Assembly: GCF_001969265.1 (NCBI RefSeq)
Contig: NZ_CP019304.1
Coordinates: 1,674,001-1,738,000 of the forward strand
Source of the DNA: Arthrobacter sp. QXT-31
GTDB lineage: Bacteria; Actinomycetota; Actinomycetes; Actinomycetales; Micrococcaceae
Length of the DNA stretch: 64,000 nucleotides
Direction: 5' to 3'
The translations under genes were made by a program, and so were the position numbers. The notes beneath the pieces are model-generated. The model did no database searches. It was not told the origin of the DNA and was given only the letters and a program-made list of their open reading frames with translations. This document shows positions 8,814-18,063 of this stretch, in pieces; the first letter of the stretch is position 1, and every line of letters begins with the position of its first letter.

Positions 8814-11800
8814 CTAGATGGAGTTATCCGGTGACCGCGTCAGGTCCTCGTTCTGGACCTTCCCCTGTTCCTTCATTTCCTTCGGATCTTCCGAAGCCGG
8901 TGCAACCGCGACGGCGCCGCCCTCCGCCACCACCACGTTCACGAACGTCGGGGAGCTGGTCCCGTCGAAAGTGATCCGTCCGATGTAGGAGCCCGGAGCC
9001 AGGTCCTTCCAGGCAAGGACGAGCTCCCCGCCAAGGCCGTTCGCAAGGCGGACGGGATCCGGGGTCACGGTGGCGTTGCCTTCATTTGCGCCCAGGACCG
9101 CCGCGTCCACGGAAGCCCTGGTCGCCTGGCCGTTGGGGCTGTCGTAAAGGTTCACGAACATGCGGTACGTGCCTGCAGCAGGGTTGGGAATCGAAACGGA
9201 CTCGCTTGCCGCGCCGGTGGCGGCCACGATCCCCCGCCCGTCCGGGGTGATGACCACCATGTCGAAGTCGGCGTTCTCATCCGCGGAGATCACGGACAGC
9301 TTGGCCAACGGTGCCCCGGCCGGGACTTCCACGGTCTTCGTGAAATTCGACGCGTCAGTCGCGTACCGGAAGGGCCCGGGCACAAGTTCGATGGCCGAGG
9401 AGTCCGCCTTCGACAGGCCGTCGAGGGTCACGTTCGTGGGCGAGCCTGAACCCGAGACGATACCGATGTTCCCGGAACCGCTGGCCCCCTCCGACGTGAA
9501 GGCGATGTTCTTGGGAGCCACTACCGACTGCGGCCGGACTGCGATCGGTGACGTCACGGTCTTGTTGGCACCCTGCCACGTGAGTGAACCTGCCGTGAAC
9601 TCGCCCAGCTGAGCGCTCTGGTTTTCGAAGGCCACCTTGAACGTGCGCTTCTCTCCCGCCGCACCGAAGGTGAGGATGGACGGGGTTACCGTCACCTTCA
9701 CACCGGGCACGCGGGCCGTGGCCCTATAGGTCCCTGCTGTCAGGGCCGTCACGGTGCGCGTGACTTCAATCCTGCCCGCCAGGTTTCCCAGCGAGAAGGA
9801 CGGGACATTCATGTCACGCGGCCGCGTGCTGCCGAGTCCGGCGATGCCCAGGTCCATGCCGGTTCCCTGGATGAAGCGCAGGTAGTCATCGCTGCCGGCG
9901 TCATACACCAGTCCGGGATTCAGGACACGTGCCGGATCGACCTGGCCTGCACCCGTGGCGAGGACGTCGGTGTTCTTGCTGCCGTCTGCGAGCTTGATGT
10001 CACTGGCGGTGGTCATCATGGCGGACTTCACGGTGGCCGGTGACCAGGTGGGGTTCTTGCCCAGGATGAGCGCGCCGAAGCCGGCAACGTGGGGTGAGGC
10101 CATGGAGGTGCCGGACATGAAGCCGAACTGGTCGCCGCCCGAGCCGATCGGGGAAACGCCGGCCAGGACCGCCACGCCGGGCGCGGCGACGTCCGGCTTC
10201 AGGAGATCAGAGTCCGTGGCAAGCAGCGGTCCGCGGGAGGAGAAGCCGGCGATCTGCGGCTGCGCCTCGAGGGGCAGTCCCGTGGTGTCCTTGTTGACCA
10301 GGGAGACCGTGAGGGCCGGGTTCGCCGCCACCTTGGCCTTGATGGTCTCCGTGGCAGGCGGGTTCACGTGCACGGTGGGGACGGAGTGCTTGTCGGCGTC
10401 GAGCGATGACGTGGCCAGGTTGACGAGGATCATGCCCACCCCGCCGCCGCGCGCAACCTCGGCGCTCTTGGCCACCCGGTCGTAGACGCCGCGGTCACAG
10501 ACCACCACCTTGCCGGAAATCTTGGCCGGATCGAGCGAGCCCGGGGCGCACAGCGACGGGTCGGCCGCCTGGCCGGATGCCACGTTGGCGGCGAGCACAA
10601 CGCCTGCGCCGGCAACTTCGCGGTTCATGATGCTGGCCCCGCGGAATTTGCTGCCGTCGGAGAATTCGACGGTGCCCTGCAGCTCCTGCGAGAAGGTACT
10701 GGCCGCTACCGTCGTGACCCACGGCTCGCCATGGTTCACGGTACTGGCTTGCGGACCCGAGTTTCCTGCGGAGGTGGCCACGAAGATGCCGGCCGAGGCA
10801 GCGGAGAGGAATGCCATGGACACAGGATCCGTGGTGGTGGAGGTGGTGCCGGAGATGGAGTAGTTCAGGACGTCGACTCCGTCGAGGACTGCCTGGTTGA
10901 TGGCGTCGACGGCGGCCGAGGTGTAGCAGCCGCCGGTGTTGGGATCCTTGTCCTCCCAGCAGATCTTGTAGATGGAGAGCTTCGCGGCGGGTGCGATGCC
11001 GCCGGTCAGGCCGAAGCTGCGTCCGTCAACGAAGGTCTCCACGTCAGCGTTGCCCGCCGCCGTGCTTGCCGTGTGCGTTCCGTGGCTTCCCACGTCCACA
11101 GGCGAGATCACTTCCTCCGGGGCCCGGTCCCCCTTGGCCACGGAGTCCTCGAAGGCATCAGAGAAGTACCTGGCACTGAGGACCTTGGAGTTGCAGGCTG
11201 TTCCGTTGAAGCCCTCACCCTTTTGGCACTCGCCCTCGAAAGTGCTGCCGTCCGCCTTCAGCATGGCGATCCTGCCGCCGGTGGTGCGGTAGGGCACGCC
11301 TACCTTCGGGTTGCCCTTGAGCTGGGCGACTGCACTGCCGGCGAAGAACTGGCTGCCTGGCGTGTAGCCGGAGTCGATGACGCCCACCACGACGCCCTTG
11401 CCTGCAGCGGCCTTGCCGCCGAACTGGGTGTTCCAGGTGCCGTTGGCCCCGCTGAGCTTGAGGAAGTCCGTGGTGGAATAGTCGGGCTTCTGCTGGGTAT
11501 CGGGGGCCACCGCGAGGACCTGGGGGTTCTTGGCCAGGTTCAAAGCCTGTTCGGCGGTAAGTGTGGCACTGAAGCCGTTGAGCGCCGCGGTGTACGTGCG
11601 GCGGATCTGGACCTTTTCCTTTTCAGCCAGCGCAGTCTGCTTTGCCTCCAGGTGGGCCTGGTACCGGCGCACCTCTGCCCGGCTCGCGTCGAGTTTGCGG
11701 CCGGAGCGCGGCTTCGTGGCCTGCAGGCCGGGCGTGCCGCCCTCGTAGGTGGCGGCGGGCTTCTCGGTCAGGACCACAATGTAGCGCCCGGCCGAGTAGT

Positions 11801-11969
11801 CGTTGGGGTCGACGTTCTTTTGCTGGACGGCGGGAGCCGCATTCTGCGACGGCGCCGCGGTTGCCGGCAGTGCGCCGGCTGACGAAAGGAGCAAAGGCAA
11901 GCCGACAACCAGTGCCGCTGCTTTCCGGGCCCCCCGGCTTCGGAAGAAGCTTTTTCCTGCTGATTTCAC
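8814..11969 (-). CDS. Secreted subtilisin-like serine protease (S8), longer paralogue
   Basis: This is an extracellular peptidase of 1051 residues from the GTG at 11969, which begins KSAGKSFFRSRGARK and a signal peptide ending near ATAAP (about 36-40). An upstream ATG at 12035 would put 22 residues before the basic region and is less likely. Domains in order are the I9-type propeptide (about 60-160), catalytic Asp199 (VIDSGY), His296 (GSHGTHTAS), Asn403, a PA insert (about 455-565), Ser622 (SGTSMASPH), a fibronectin-like domain (about 700-810) and an additional C-terminal beta-rich region of about 230 residues. It is very similar to the 4066 protease except for that extra region. The pair looks like a duplication around the inhibitor operon. 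Confidence 0.93.
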   Translation of the reverse strand: MKSAGKSFFRSRGARKAAALVVGLPLLLSSAGALPATAAPSQNAAPAVQQKNVDPNDYSAGRYIVVLTEKPAATYEGGTPGLQATKPRSGRKLDASRAEVRRYQAHLEAKQTALAEKEKVQIRRTYTAALNGFSATLTAEQALNLAKNPQVLAVAPDTQQKPDYSTTDFLKLSGANGTWNTQFGGKAAAGKGVVVGVIDSGYTPGSQFFAGSAVAQLKGNPKVGVPYRTTGGRIAMLKADGSTFEGECQKGEGFNGTACNSKVLSARYFSDAFEDSVAKGDRAPEEVISPVDVGSHGTHTASTAAGNADVETFVDGRSFGLTGGIAPAAKLSIYKICWEDKDPNTGGCYTSAAVDAINQAVLDGVDVLNYSISGTTSTTTDPVSMAFLSAASAGIFVATSAGNSGPQASTVNHGEPWVTTVAASTFSQELQGTVEFSDGSKFRGASIMNREVAGAGVVLAANVASGQAADPSLCAPGSLDPAKISGKVVVCDRGVYDRVAKSAEVARGGGVGMILVNLATSSLDADKHSVPTVHVNPPATETIKAKVAANPALTVSLVNKDTTGLPLEAQPQIAGFSSRGPLLATDSDLLKPDVAAPGVAVLAGVSPIGSGGDQFGFMSGTSMASPHVAGFGALILGKNPTWSPATVKSAMMTTASDIKLADGSKNTDVLATGAGQVDPARVLNPGLVYDAGSDDYLRFIQGTGMDLGIAGLGSTRPRDMNVPSFSLGNLAGRIEVTRTVTALTAGTYRATARVPGVKVTVTPSILTFGAAGEKRTFKVAFENQSAQLGEFTAGSLTWQGANKTVTSPIAVRPQSVVAPKNIAFTSEGASGSGNIGIVSGSGSPTNVTLDGLSKADSSAIELVPGPFRYATDASNFTKTVEVPAGAPLAKLSVISADENADFDMVVITPDGRGIVAATGAASESVSIPNPAAGTYRMFVNLYDSPNGQATRASVDAAVLGANEGNATVTPDPVRLANGLGGELVLAWKDLAPGSYIGRITFDGTSSPTFVNVVVAEGGAVAVAPASEDPKEMKEQGKVQNEDLTRSPDNSI

Positions 11970-12163
11970 GAGTGGTTTGAACCTTTCATAAGGAACAGCC
12001 CCGGCTACATTGCCGGGCGCAGGCGGCAACGACACGTGAAGATGACAGGTCCTGTCGATCCCAGCAATCGCGACCGATCCCCACAGTACCTACTGAGAGC
12101 CGCATATGACATAGGGCACAAACCATGAATTTACTTTTTTGTCACAGTCCTCGACACAGGCAT

Positions 12164-12200
12164 CAAAAAGCGGCGGGCGCCCTGAAAGGCACCCGCCGCT
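12164..12200 (-). terminator. Rho-independent terminator after the small membrane protein gene
   Basis: On the minus strand a 13-bp stem with one mismatch (AGCGGCGGGTGCC with GGCGCCCGCCGCT) is followed by TTTTT. It lies about 50 bases beyond the stop of the gene at 12253. Confidence 0.8.
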
Positions 12201-12252
12201 GGAGAGAGAAAGTTTGCCGCTCCGTCCTGCCGGGAGCTGCTGCCCGGAGGAG

Positions 12253-12558
12253 CTACTGCCGGGGCGTGCGGACCACTTCGCTGATCCACTGGCGCGTCTT
12301 CTCGTCCACCGGACCCGCCACCCGGTCCTGCCCGCCACCGCCGCGGACTTTTCCGCCCCGTCCGGCGCCGCCCCGCCCAACGCGGTTCTGCGCAACCCGG
12401 TTCTGCCCAGCACCGTCCTGTCCGGCACCGCCCCGTCCGGCACCGCTCTTGCGGGCTGCACGGTCGGCCCTGATCTTCTGGACCACCATTCTTCCGAGCC
12501 CGGCGAACACCGCCGCGGCCATCACCGGCAACAGGACGGATTTCGGTTTCTCAGCCAT
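12253..12558 (-). CDS. Small membrane-anchored protein with Gly/Arg/Gln repeat region
   Basis: Family not recognised. The protein is 101 residues. The ATG at 12558 has AGGA seven to eight bases upstream, and a good terminator follows, which supports expression. Residues 7-23 form one hydrophobic segment (VLLPVMAAAVFAGLGRM), followed by a basic stretch (KIRADRAARK). A low-complexity region of about 35 residues made of GAG/GRGG and QNRV repeats comes next, then a short C-terminal acidic-amphipathic segment. The repeat explains several shadow frames here. It may be a single-pass protein with a cytoplasmic flexible tail. Confidence 0.6.
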   Translation of the reverse strand: MAEKPKSVLLPVMAAAVFAGLGRMVVQKIRADRAARKSGAGRGGAGQDGAGQNRVAQNRVGRGGAGRGGKVRGGGGQDRVAGPVDEKTRQWISEVVRTPRQ

Positions 12559-12663
12559 TCCGCAATCCTACTGAGCATGCCAGCGGCGGGCCAGAGCCGG
12601 CGTCGTTCTTCCCGCGCTCCGGCGTTCCCCGCACCCGATACGAAAGTGGTGCGCCGGGCCCGG

Positions 12664-12669
12664 TAGAAT
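12664..12669 (+). promoter_or_regulatory. Probable purS promoter -10 box
   Basis: TAGAAT lies about 160 bases before purS. The long leader that results contains a 16-bp imperfect tandem repeat at 12713-12744. No clear -35 is visible. Confidence 0.4.
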
Positions 12670-12712
12670 AGGGCATGCAAGCTCGCGGAGCGCCCGTCCG
12701 TGCCATGCCAAA

Positions 12713-12744
12713 TGAATGCCGTGCCGATTGAATGCGGTGCCATT
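12713..12744 (+). repeat. 16-bp imperfect tandem repeat in the purS leader
   Basis: Two adjacent units (TGAATGCCGTGCCGAT and TGAATGCGGTGCCATT) match at 13 of 16 positions. They lie between the presumed promoter and the purS start. They could be binding sites or parts of a leader structure; nothing in the sequence decides between these. Confidence 0.5.
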
Positions 12745-12830
12745 TGAACAGCCAGGCAGCTTTAGGAATGGCGTGAGACGGCACCACTCCGCTGCGCCCT
12801 TACCCAATGCACATGCACAGGAGTTACCGG

Positions 12831-13082
12831 ATGCCCCGGATCGTTGTCGACGTCATGCCCAAGCCCGAGATTCTGGACCCGCAGGGGAAGGCCATCGTGG
12901 GTGCACTCCCCCGCCTGGGCTTCACCAGCTTCAGCTCTGTCCGCCAGGGCAAACGTTTCGAACTGACCGTTGACGGCGAGGTGACCGAGGACATCCTGGC
13001 CCAGGCCCGCGATGCCGCCGAAACCCTGCTGTCCAACCCCGTGATCGAGGACGTCGTGAACGTCGAGGTCGTCGAGGCCTGA
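12831..13082 (+). CDS. purS: Phosphoribosylformylglycinamidine synthase subunit PurS
   Basis: PurS is the small subunit of the three-part FGAM synthase (PurS, PurQ, PurL) of purine synthesis. The ATG at 12831 with CAGGAG seven bases upstream gives 83 residues, the usual length; an in-frame ATG 24 bases earlier lacks a ribosome-binding site. The sequence opens [19 protein letters not shown] and ends with a strand rich in Val and acidic residues, as in the family. It is followed one base later by purQ and then purL. Confidence 0.95.
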   Translation: MPRIVVDVMPKPEILDPQGKAIVGALPRLGFTSFSSVRQGKRFELTVDGEVTEDILAQARDAAETLLSNPVIEDVVNVEVVEA

Positions 13083-13083
13083 G

Positions 13084-13869
13084 ATGACTGAACTTCCCCT
13101 GATCGGCGAGGCAGTCGCCGTCGCCGCCGACGCTCCTGGTGCTCGCAGGCTCGCCGGTGCCAAAATTGGCGTCGTCACCTTCCCCGGCACCCTGGATGAC
13201 CGCGACGCCGCCCGCGCGGTCCGCCTGGCAGGCGGCACGCCCGTCGCGCTCTGGCACGCGGACACCGAACTGGGTGACGTGGACGCCGTCGTGATCCCCG
13301 GCGGATTCTCCTACGGTGACTACCTCCGTGCCGGCGCCATTTCCCGCTTTGCCCCGCTGATGTCGAAGATCATTGACGCCGCCAACTCCGACGCGAAGCT
13401 GCCCGTCCTGGGCATCTGCAACGGTTTCCAGATCCTGACCGAGTCGCACCTGCTGCCCGGGTCCATGATCAAGAACGACCACCTGAAGTTCATGTGCCGC
13501 GACCAGGTGCTGCGCGTGGAGAACAACAGCACCGACTGGACGCTGGACTACGCGCCGGGCCAGGAGATCACGGTGCCGCTGAAGAACCAGGACGGCCAGT
13601 ACATCGCCGACGAAAAGACCCTGGACGCGCTTGAGGCCGAAGGCCGCGTGGTGTTCCGCTACGTGGGCTTCAACCCCAACGGCTCCCGCCGCGACATCGC
13701 CGGCATTTCCAACGCCGCTGGCAACGTGGTGGGCCTCATGCCGCACCCGGAGCACGCAGTGGAAGTTGGCTTCGGCCCCGAATCCCTGGACGGCATCGGC
13801 GGGACGGACACCGACGGCCTGGGCTTCTTCACCTCCGTGCTGAACAAGATTGTGGGAGCGAACAAATGA
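13084..13869 (+). CDS. purQ: Phosphoribosylformylglycinamidine synthase subunit PurQ (glutaminase)
   Basis: PurQ is the glutamine amidotransferase subunit that feeds ammonia to PurL. The 261-residue class I glutaminase has its nucleophile Cys112 in [12 protein letters not shown] and the His-Glu pair in MPHPEHAVE near the C terminus. Compared with many PurQ proteins it has about 25 extra residues before [15 protein letters not shown]. The gene begins one base after purS, and its stop overlaps the purL start (ATGA), so the three subunits are translationally coupled. Confidence 0.97.
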   Translation: MTELPLIGEAVAVAADAPGARRLAGAKIGVVTFPGTLDDRDAARAVRLAGGTPVALWHADTELGDVDAVVIPGGFSYGDYLRAGAISRFAPLMSKIIDAANSDAKLPVLGICNGFQILTESHLLPGSMIKNDHLKFMCRDQVLRVENNSTDWTLDYAPGQEITVPLKNQDGQYIADEKTLDALEAEGRVVFRYVGFNPNGSRRDIAGISNAAGNVVGLMPHPEHAVEVGFGPESLDGIGGTDTDGLGFFTSVLNKIVGANK

Positions 13870-16193
13870 CCGAGATCTCAACCAGCTCGATCACCGAGAA
13901 CAAGAAGTTCAACATCGACACCGTCGAGAACGCGGCCAAGACGCCGGACACCGAACTGCCCTGGGCTGAACTTGGCCTGAAGCAGAACGAATTCGACGAG
14001 ATCGTCAAGGTCCTGGGCCGCCGCCCCACCGGCGCCGAGCTGGCCATGTACTCCGTGATGTGGAGCGAGCACTGCTCCTACAAGTCCTCGAAGAACCACC
14101 TGCGCCAGTTCGGCGAAAAGGTGACGGACGAGATGAAGAAGGACATGCTGGTGGGCATCGGCGAAAACGCCGGCGTTACCAACCTGGGGGACGGCTGGGC
14201 CGTGACCTTCAAGATCGAGTCCCACAACTCGCCGTCGTTCGTTGAGCCGTACCAGGGTGCCGCCACCGGCATCGGCGGCATCGTCCGCGACATCATCTCC
14301 ATGGGCGCCCGACCGGTTGCCGTGATGGATCCGCTGCGCTTCGGCGCCATCGACCACCCGGACACGGCACGCGTCATGCACGGCGCGGTCGCGGGCATCG
14401 GCGGCTACGGCAACTCCCTCGGCCTGCCGAACATCGGCGGCGAGATGGTGTTCGACTCCGTGTACCAGGGCAACCCGCTGGTCAACGCCCTCGCTGTGGG
14501 CGTCATGCGCCACGAGGACATCCGCCTGGCCAACGCCTCGGGCAAGGGCAACAAGGTGGTCCTGTTCGGTGCACGCACCGGCGGCGACGGCATCGGCGGC
14601 GCCTCCGTGCTCGCATCCGAGTCCTTCGACGACACCAAGCCGTCCAAGCGCCCGGCCGTCCAGGTGGGCGACCCGTTCGCTGAAAAGGTCCTCATCGAGT
14701 GTTGCCTGGAGCTGTTCAAGGGTTCGCTGGTTGAGGGTATCCAGGACCTTGGTGCGGCAGGCATCTCCTGCGCCACGTCCGAGCTCGCCTCCAATGGCGA
14801 CGGCGGCATGCAGGTTGAGCTGACCTCCGTGCTGCTGCGCGACCCCACGCTGACGCCGGGCGAGATCCTGATGTCCGAGTCGCAGGAACGCATGATGGCC
14901 GTGGTCACGCCGGAGAACGTCGAGGCCTTCGAGGCTGTCATGGACAAGTGGGCCGTGGAGTACGCCTGGCTGGGCGAGGTGACGGACACCGGCCGGCTCA
15001 TCATCACCTGGGACGGCGAAGTGATTGTCGACGTCGATCCCCGCACCGTGGCGCACGACGGTCCCGTCTACGACCGCCCGTTTGCCCGCCCGGAGTGGCA
15101 GGACGCCGTCCAGGCCGACAAGTTCACCGGTTCCGTGCAGGACGCCGGCCGCCCCTCTGCCCCGGCTGAACTGGCCGCGGCGGTGACCGAGCTGGTCGCT
15201 TCGCCGAACATGTGCGACAAGTCCTGGATCACCAACCAGTACGACCGGTACGTCGGCGGCAACACCGCCATGGCGTTCCCCGACGACGCCGGTGTGGTCC
15301 GCGTTGACGAGGAATCCGGCCTGGGCGTGGCCCTGGCCACCGACGCCAACGGCCGCTACACCTACCTCGACCCGTACCACGGTGCCCAGCTGGCACTGGC
15401 AGAGGCCTACCGCAACGTCGCCACCTCCGGCGCCGTGCCGATGGCCGTCAGCGACTGCCTGAACTTCGGCTCCCCCGAGGACCCGGACGTCATGTGGCAG
15501 CTGGCGGAGGCCATCCGCGGCCTGTCCGACGCCTGCATGGTGCTGGGCATCCCGGTCACCGGCGGCAACGTCTCGCTGTACAACCAGACGGGCACGACGC
15601 CGATCCACCCCTCCCCGGTGGTGGCAGTGCTGGGCAAGCTCGACGACGTCGCGCGCCGGACGCCGTCCGGCTGGCGGGAAGACGGCGCAGCCATTTACCT
15701 GCTGGGCACCACCGCGGCCGAACTGGACGGTTCGGAATGGTCCAACCTGCGCGGCCACCTCGGCGGCCTGCCTCCCAAGGTTGACCTGGAGAAGGAACGC
15801 GCCCTCGGCGAGATCCTGATCAACGCCTCCCGCGACGGCATGGTGGACTCCGCCCACGACCTTTCCGAGGGCGGCCTCGCCGCGGCCCTCGTGGAGTCGT
15901 CGCTGCGCTATGGCGTCGGTGCCCGGATCGCGCTCCAGGATGTCCTGGACCGCGACGGCGTTGACCTCTTCACCGCGCTGTTCTCCGAATCCCAGGGCCG
16001 CGCCATCGTCTCGGTGCCCCGCTCTGAGGAAGTCCGGTTCAAGGACATGTGCACCGCCCGCGGCTTCGATCACCTCCGCATCGGCGTGGTGGACGCAGCC
16101 AGCGGACAGCTGGAGATCAACGGCGTGGACACCCTCTCGCTGGACTCCCTCCGCGAAGCCCACGAGGCCACCCTGCCGAAGTACTTCGGCTAG
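13866..16193 (+). CDS. purL: Phosphoribosylformylglycinamidine synthase subunit PurL
   Basis: PurL is the large synthetase subunit of FGAM synthase and uses ATP and ammonia to convert FGAR to FGAM. The 775-residue length fits the small-PurL type that needs separate PurS and PurQ. Visible motifs include [12 protein letters not shown] near residue 65, the nucleotide/substrate-binding stretch [31 protein letters not shown], and [11 protein letters not shown] in the second half. It is the last gene of the pur cluster here, and a long palindrome follows at 16211. Confidence 0.98.
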   Translation: MTEISTSSITENKKFNIDTVENAAKTPDTELPWAELGLKQNEFDEIVKVLGRRPTGAELAMYSVMWSEHCSYKSSKNHLRQFGEKVTDEMKKDMLVGIGENAGVTNLGDGWAVTFKIESHNSPSFVEPYQGAATGIGGIVRDIISMGARPVAVMDPLRFGAIDHPDTARVMHGAVAGIGGYGNSLGLPNIGGEMVFDSVYQGNPLVNALAVGVMRHEDIRLANASGKGNKVVLFGARTGGDGIGGASVLASESFDDTKPSKRPAVQVGDPFAEKVLIECCLELFKGSLVEGIQDLGAAGISCATSELASNGDGGMQVELTSVLLRDPTLTPGEILMSESQERMMAVVTPENVEAFEAVMDKWAVEYAWLGEVTDTGRLIITWDGEVIVDVDPRTVAHDGPVYDRPFARPEWQDAVQADKFTGSVQDAGRPSAPAELAAAVTELVASPNMCDKSWITNQYDRYVGGNTAMAFPDDAGVVRVDEESGLGVALATDANGRYTYLDPYHGAQLALAEAYRNVATSGAVPMAVSDCLNFGSPEDPDVMWQLAEAIRGLSDACMVLGIPVTGGNVSLYNQTGTTPIHPSPVVAVLGKLDDVARRTPSGWREDGAAIYLLGTTAAELDGSEWSNLRGHLGGLPPKVDLEKERALGEILINASRDGMVDSAHDLSEGGLAAALVESSLRYGVGARIALQDVLDRDGVDLFTALFSESQGRAIVSVPRSEEVRFKDMCTARGFDHLRIGVVDAASGQLEINGVDTLSLDSLREAHEATLPKYFG

Positions 16194-16210
16194 GGGCCCA
16201 AGCCCATCGG

Positions 16211-16260
16211 TTGCTCCGTAACTGCCCTTTTGACCCGTCATTAGGGCAGTTACGGAGCAA
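16211..16260. repeat. Palindromic repeat element, copy A
   Basis: Perfect 18-bp arms (TTGCTCCGTAACTGCCCT and its complement) surround a 14-base loop. The arm sequence recurs at 17259 and 17637, so this is a repeated element and not only a terminator. It lies between the convergent ends of purL and the endonuclease-domain gene and could stop transcription from both sides. Confidence 0.85.
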
Positions 16261-16267
16261 TCGTTGT

Positions 16268-17209
16268 TTAACTCCCGCGCCGCCAGCCGGCCTGGACCAG
16301 CGCACTGCGGACCTTGGCAACGGCGGCCTTGCCGTCATTGAGCAGGTGACGCTTGGAGATCCGGACTTCCGTCCAGCCCAGGGCCGCATAGCGTTCTGAG
16401 CGGGCGATGTCGCGTTCAATCTGCAGCTCGTCACCGTGGTGCTCCCCTTCGTACTCGATGCCTATCCGGTACTGCTTGTAGGACAGATCCGGCTCATGAT
16501 GACGCACGCCATCATCGGACAGGATCGGCACATTCACTTCCGGTTCCGGCAGGCCCGCGCGGACAATCGCGAGCCGAAGCATAGTCTCCTGCGGTGAGTC
16601 CGCTCCCACCCGGATGAGCCTGATGGCCTCCTTGGCCTTGCGCAGCCCGCGCTTGCCCTTGTGCCTGTCGATCATGCGCTGGAGGTCCGCCAGCGTACAC
16701 AACGGCTGGTCCCGGTCTTCGAACTCGGGGCGGGGAATACGCACACAGCTGTCGCCCGCCACCACAAGCTCGTCCACACTCAGCATTTCGGCGAGATCGA
16801 GCCACGTCCGTTCCGGTGTGGTGACGGGGATGCCGTCAACGGTGGTGACTTCATCGTCGTAGAGCTTCATCCGGTGGACGATGACGTGCGGCCGGTTTAG
16901 ATGGGCCGCACCCTCAGGCCTGATGATGTCGAACATATCCGAACGCCCTTTCCGTCGTCGTCGCGGCAGGTTCAGAAGTTCGGCCGCGGTGAAGTGCGAT
17001 GCGGCGCATCGCTCGTTGACTTCGATGAAGGGCCGCACCCTGACGCTCAAGGCAAGCTCCGCCGTCGGGCATCCTGCACGGATGCCTCTGCCCAGCGACG
17101 TGAGCGAGCGGTGCCGCAGCCGCTTGGACGTGATGCCGGCGCGGCCGGCCTCGCCAACGGTGAACGGCCTGTCCTGGAATTTGTTCGGCAGCGGGCGTGC
17201 GGTCTTCAT
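16268..17209 (-). CDS. Protein with C-terminal endonuclease-like (DUF559/Vsr-type) domain
   Basis: The protein is 313 residues. The N-terminal part (about 1-60) resembles the winged-helix domain seen in AbiEi-type transcriptional regulators (FTVGEAGRAGITSKRLRHRSL). The C-terminal part (about 200-310) has the layout of a very-short-patch-repair or PD-(D/E)XK-like domain: HEPDLSYKQYRIGIEYEGEH, then a basic helix and TEVRISKRHLL. Many such two-domain proteins occur in Arthrobacter genomes, with unknown function. No toxin gene is adjacent. It heads no operon, since palindromes lie on both sides. Confidence 0.75.
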   Translation of the reverse strand: MKTARPLPNKFQDRPFTVGEAGRAGITSKRLRHRSLTSLGRGIRAGCPTAELALSVRVRPFIEVNERCAASHFTAAELLNLPRRRRKGRSDMFDIIRPEGAAHLNRPHVIVHRMKLYDDEVTTVDGIPVTTPERTWLDLAEMLSVDELVVAGDSCVRIPRPEFEDRDQPLCTLADLQRMIDRHKGKRGLRKAKEAIRLIRVGADSPQETMLRLAIVRAGLPEPEVNVPILSDDGVRHHEPDLSYKQYRIGIEYEGEHHGDELQIERDIARSERYAALGWTEVRISKRHLLNDGKAAVAKVRSALVQAGWRRGS

Positions 17210-17258
17210 GGCTACATGAGAGCAGAAAGAACGCCTCTGCTGCTGAAGTTATCCACAG

Positions 17259-17327
17259 CCCCTATCGATTGCTCCGTAACCGCCGTTTTCAGGGCTCAAA
17301 AGGGCAGTTGCGGAACAGTCGATGGGG
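17259..17327. repeat. Palindromic repeat element, copy B (degenerate)
   Basis: The arms are 30 bases with several mismatches. The left arm holds GCTCCGTAACCGCCGTTTT and the right arm AAAAGGGCAGTTGCGGAACA, clearly related to copies A and C, and the outer ends add CCCC...GGGG. It lies just beyond the stop of the DUF503 gene. Its decay relative to copies A and C suggests it is older or under weaker constraint. Confidence 0.8.
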
Positions 17328-17328
17328 T

Positions 17329-17622
17329 TCAATCCTCGCTGTGGATCTCCCGCTGCCGGGCGCTCAGCAGCTCCAGTTCGGGGCGGTAGGCCACGAAGCG
17401 CTCGACGGCGGTTAGCACCTCCACGAGGTGCGCCCGGTCGGCGGCAACCAGGCCGGCGCCGATCCGGGTGCGCCGGTACTGGTCGTGGTCCCCCACCTCG
17501 GCTACGGAGACCTCGTAGCGCCGCTTGACCTCGGCCAGCAGGGGCCGCACGACGGACCGCTTCTCCTTGAGGCTGTGTACGTCACCAAGGAGGATGTCGA
17601 ACTCAATCCAGCCGATCCACAT
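17329..17622 (-). CDS. DUF503 (YlxP-like) family protein
   Basis: The protein is 97 residues from the ATG at 17622; an upstream frame extension runs into the palindromic repeat and is not credible. The sequence MWIGWIEFDILLGDVHSLKEKRSVVRPL followed by a basic helix and VAEVGDHD is typical of DUF503. Members are often found near ribosome-binding factor or translation genes, but their role is not established. Here it is between palindrome copies B and C in a minus-strand series. Confidence 0.9.
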   Translation of the reverse strand: MWIGWIEFDILLGDVHSLKEKRSVVRPLLAEVKRRYEVSVAEVGDHDQYRRTRIGAGLVAADRAHLVEVLTAVERFVAYRPELELLSARQREIHSED

Positions 17623-17636
17623 GCCGTTAATGCTAG

Positions 17637-17692
17637 CGAGTGCTCCGTAACTGCCCTTTTGAGGGTTCAAAAGGGCAGTTACGGAGCACTCG
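17637..17692. repeat. Palindromic repeat element, copy C (perfect)
   Basis: Perfect 26-bp arms (the left one containing GCTCCGTAACTGCCCTTTTG) enclose a loop of four bases. It lies between the DUF503 start and the end of the monooxygenase gene, both on the minus strand. No T-run follows on either strand, so a role as a simple intrinsic terminator is doubtful. Confidence 0.9.
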
Positions 17693-17699
17693 ACGGGAC

Positions 17700-18017
17700 T
17701 CAGATGGTGAGCTCGCCCATCGTGTCCCAGCCTTCGCCGTCGAGCTGGCGGCTGATAATGCGCGGGGTTTCGGCGAGGGCCTGCGGCATGTCCGCCATGG
17801 CCTTCTTGAAGTGGGCGCTGCTGACGTGGTCGCCCGCGGCGTCGTCCTTGAAGGCTTCGACGAGGACGAATTCGTTGGGATCATCCACGCTGCGTGACCA
17901 GTCGAACCACAGGTTGCCGGGCTCCTGGCGGGTTGCCTCGGTGAAGTCGGCAACGAGGCCGAGCCATTTCTCGGACCAGTCGGGCTTGACCTTGAATTTG
18001 ACGACGATGAAGATCAC
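17700..18017 (-). CDS. Antibiotic biosynthesis monooxygenase (ABM) family protein
   Basis: The protein is 105 residues from the GTG at 18017, with GAAAGG ten bases upstream. The dimeric ferredoxin-like ABM fold is suggested by IFIVVKFKVKPDWSEKWLGL, then TRQEPGNLWFDWSRS and NEFVLVEAFKDDAAGDHV, with the histidine of SSAHFKKAM that is common in YgiN-like proteins. The actual substrate cannot be told; quinone or aromatic oxidation and simple ligand binding are both known. It lies in a run of minus-strand genes after the TPR protein. Confidence 0.85.
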   Translation of the reverse strand: MIFIVVKFKVKPDWSEKWLGLVADFTEATRQEPGNLWFDWSRSVDDPNEFVLVEAFKDDAAGDHVSSAHFKKAMADMPQALAETPRIISRQLDGEGWDTMGELTI

Positions 18018-18063
18018 GGGGCTATGCCTTTCGTTGGGTTGATGGGTCAGTTGTGTTGGCGGG

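Noticed and set aside
10731..11882. Plus-strand frame of 383 codons antisense to the second protease
   Set aside because: It overlaps the conserved catalytic domain on the other strand and its composition is that of a shadow.
12090..12461. Minus-strand frame of 123 codons rich in Gly, Arg and Asp
   Set aside because: It is a shifted frame of the repeat region of the gene at 12253 and runs through that gene's terminator.
13878..16241. A 787-codon open frame antisense to purL
   Set aside because: It mirrors a complete, well-conserved gene in very GC-rich DNA; such long shadow frames are expected and no domain or ribosome-binding site is seen.
16211..17692. Palindrome copies considered as a CRISPR array
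   Set aside because: There are only three copies, with irregular spacing of 0.4-1.0 kb, genes between them and no cas genes.
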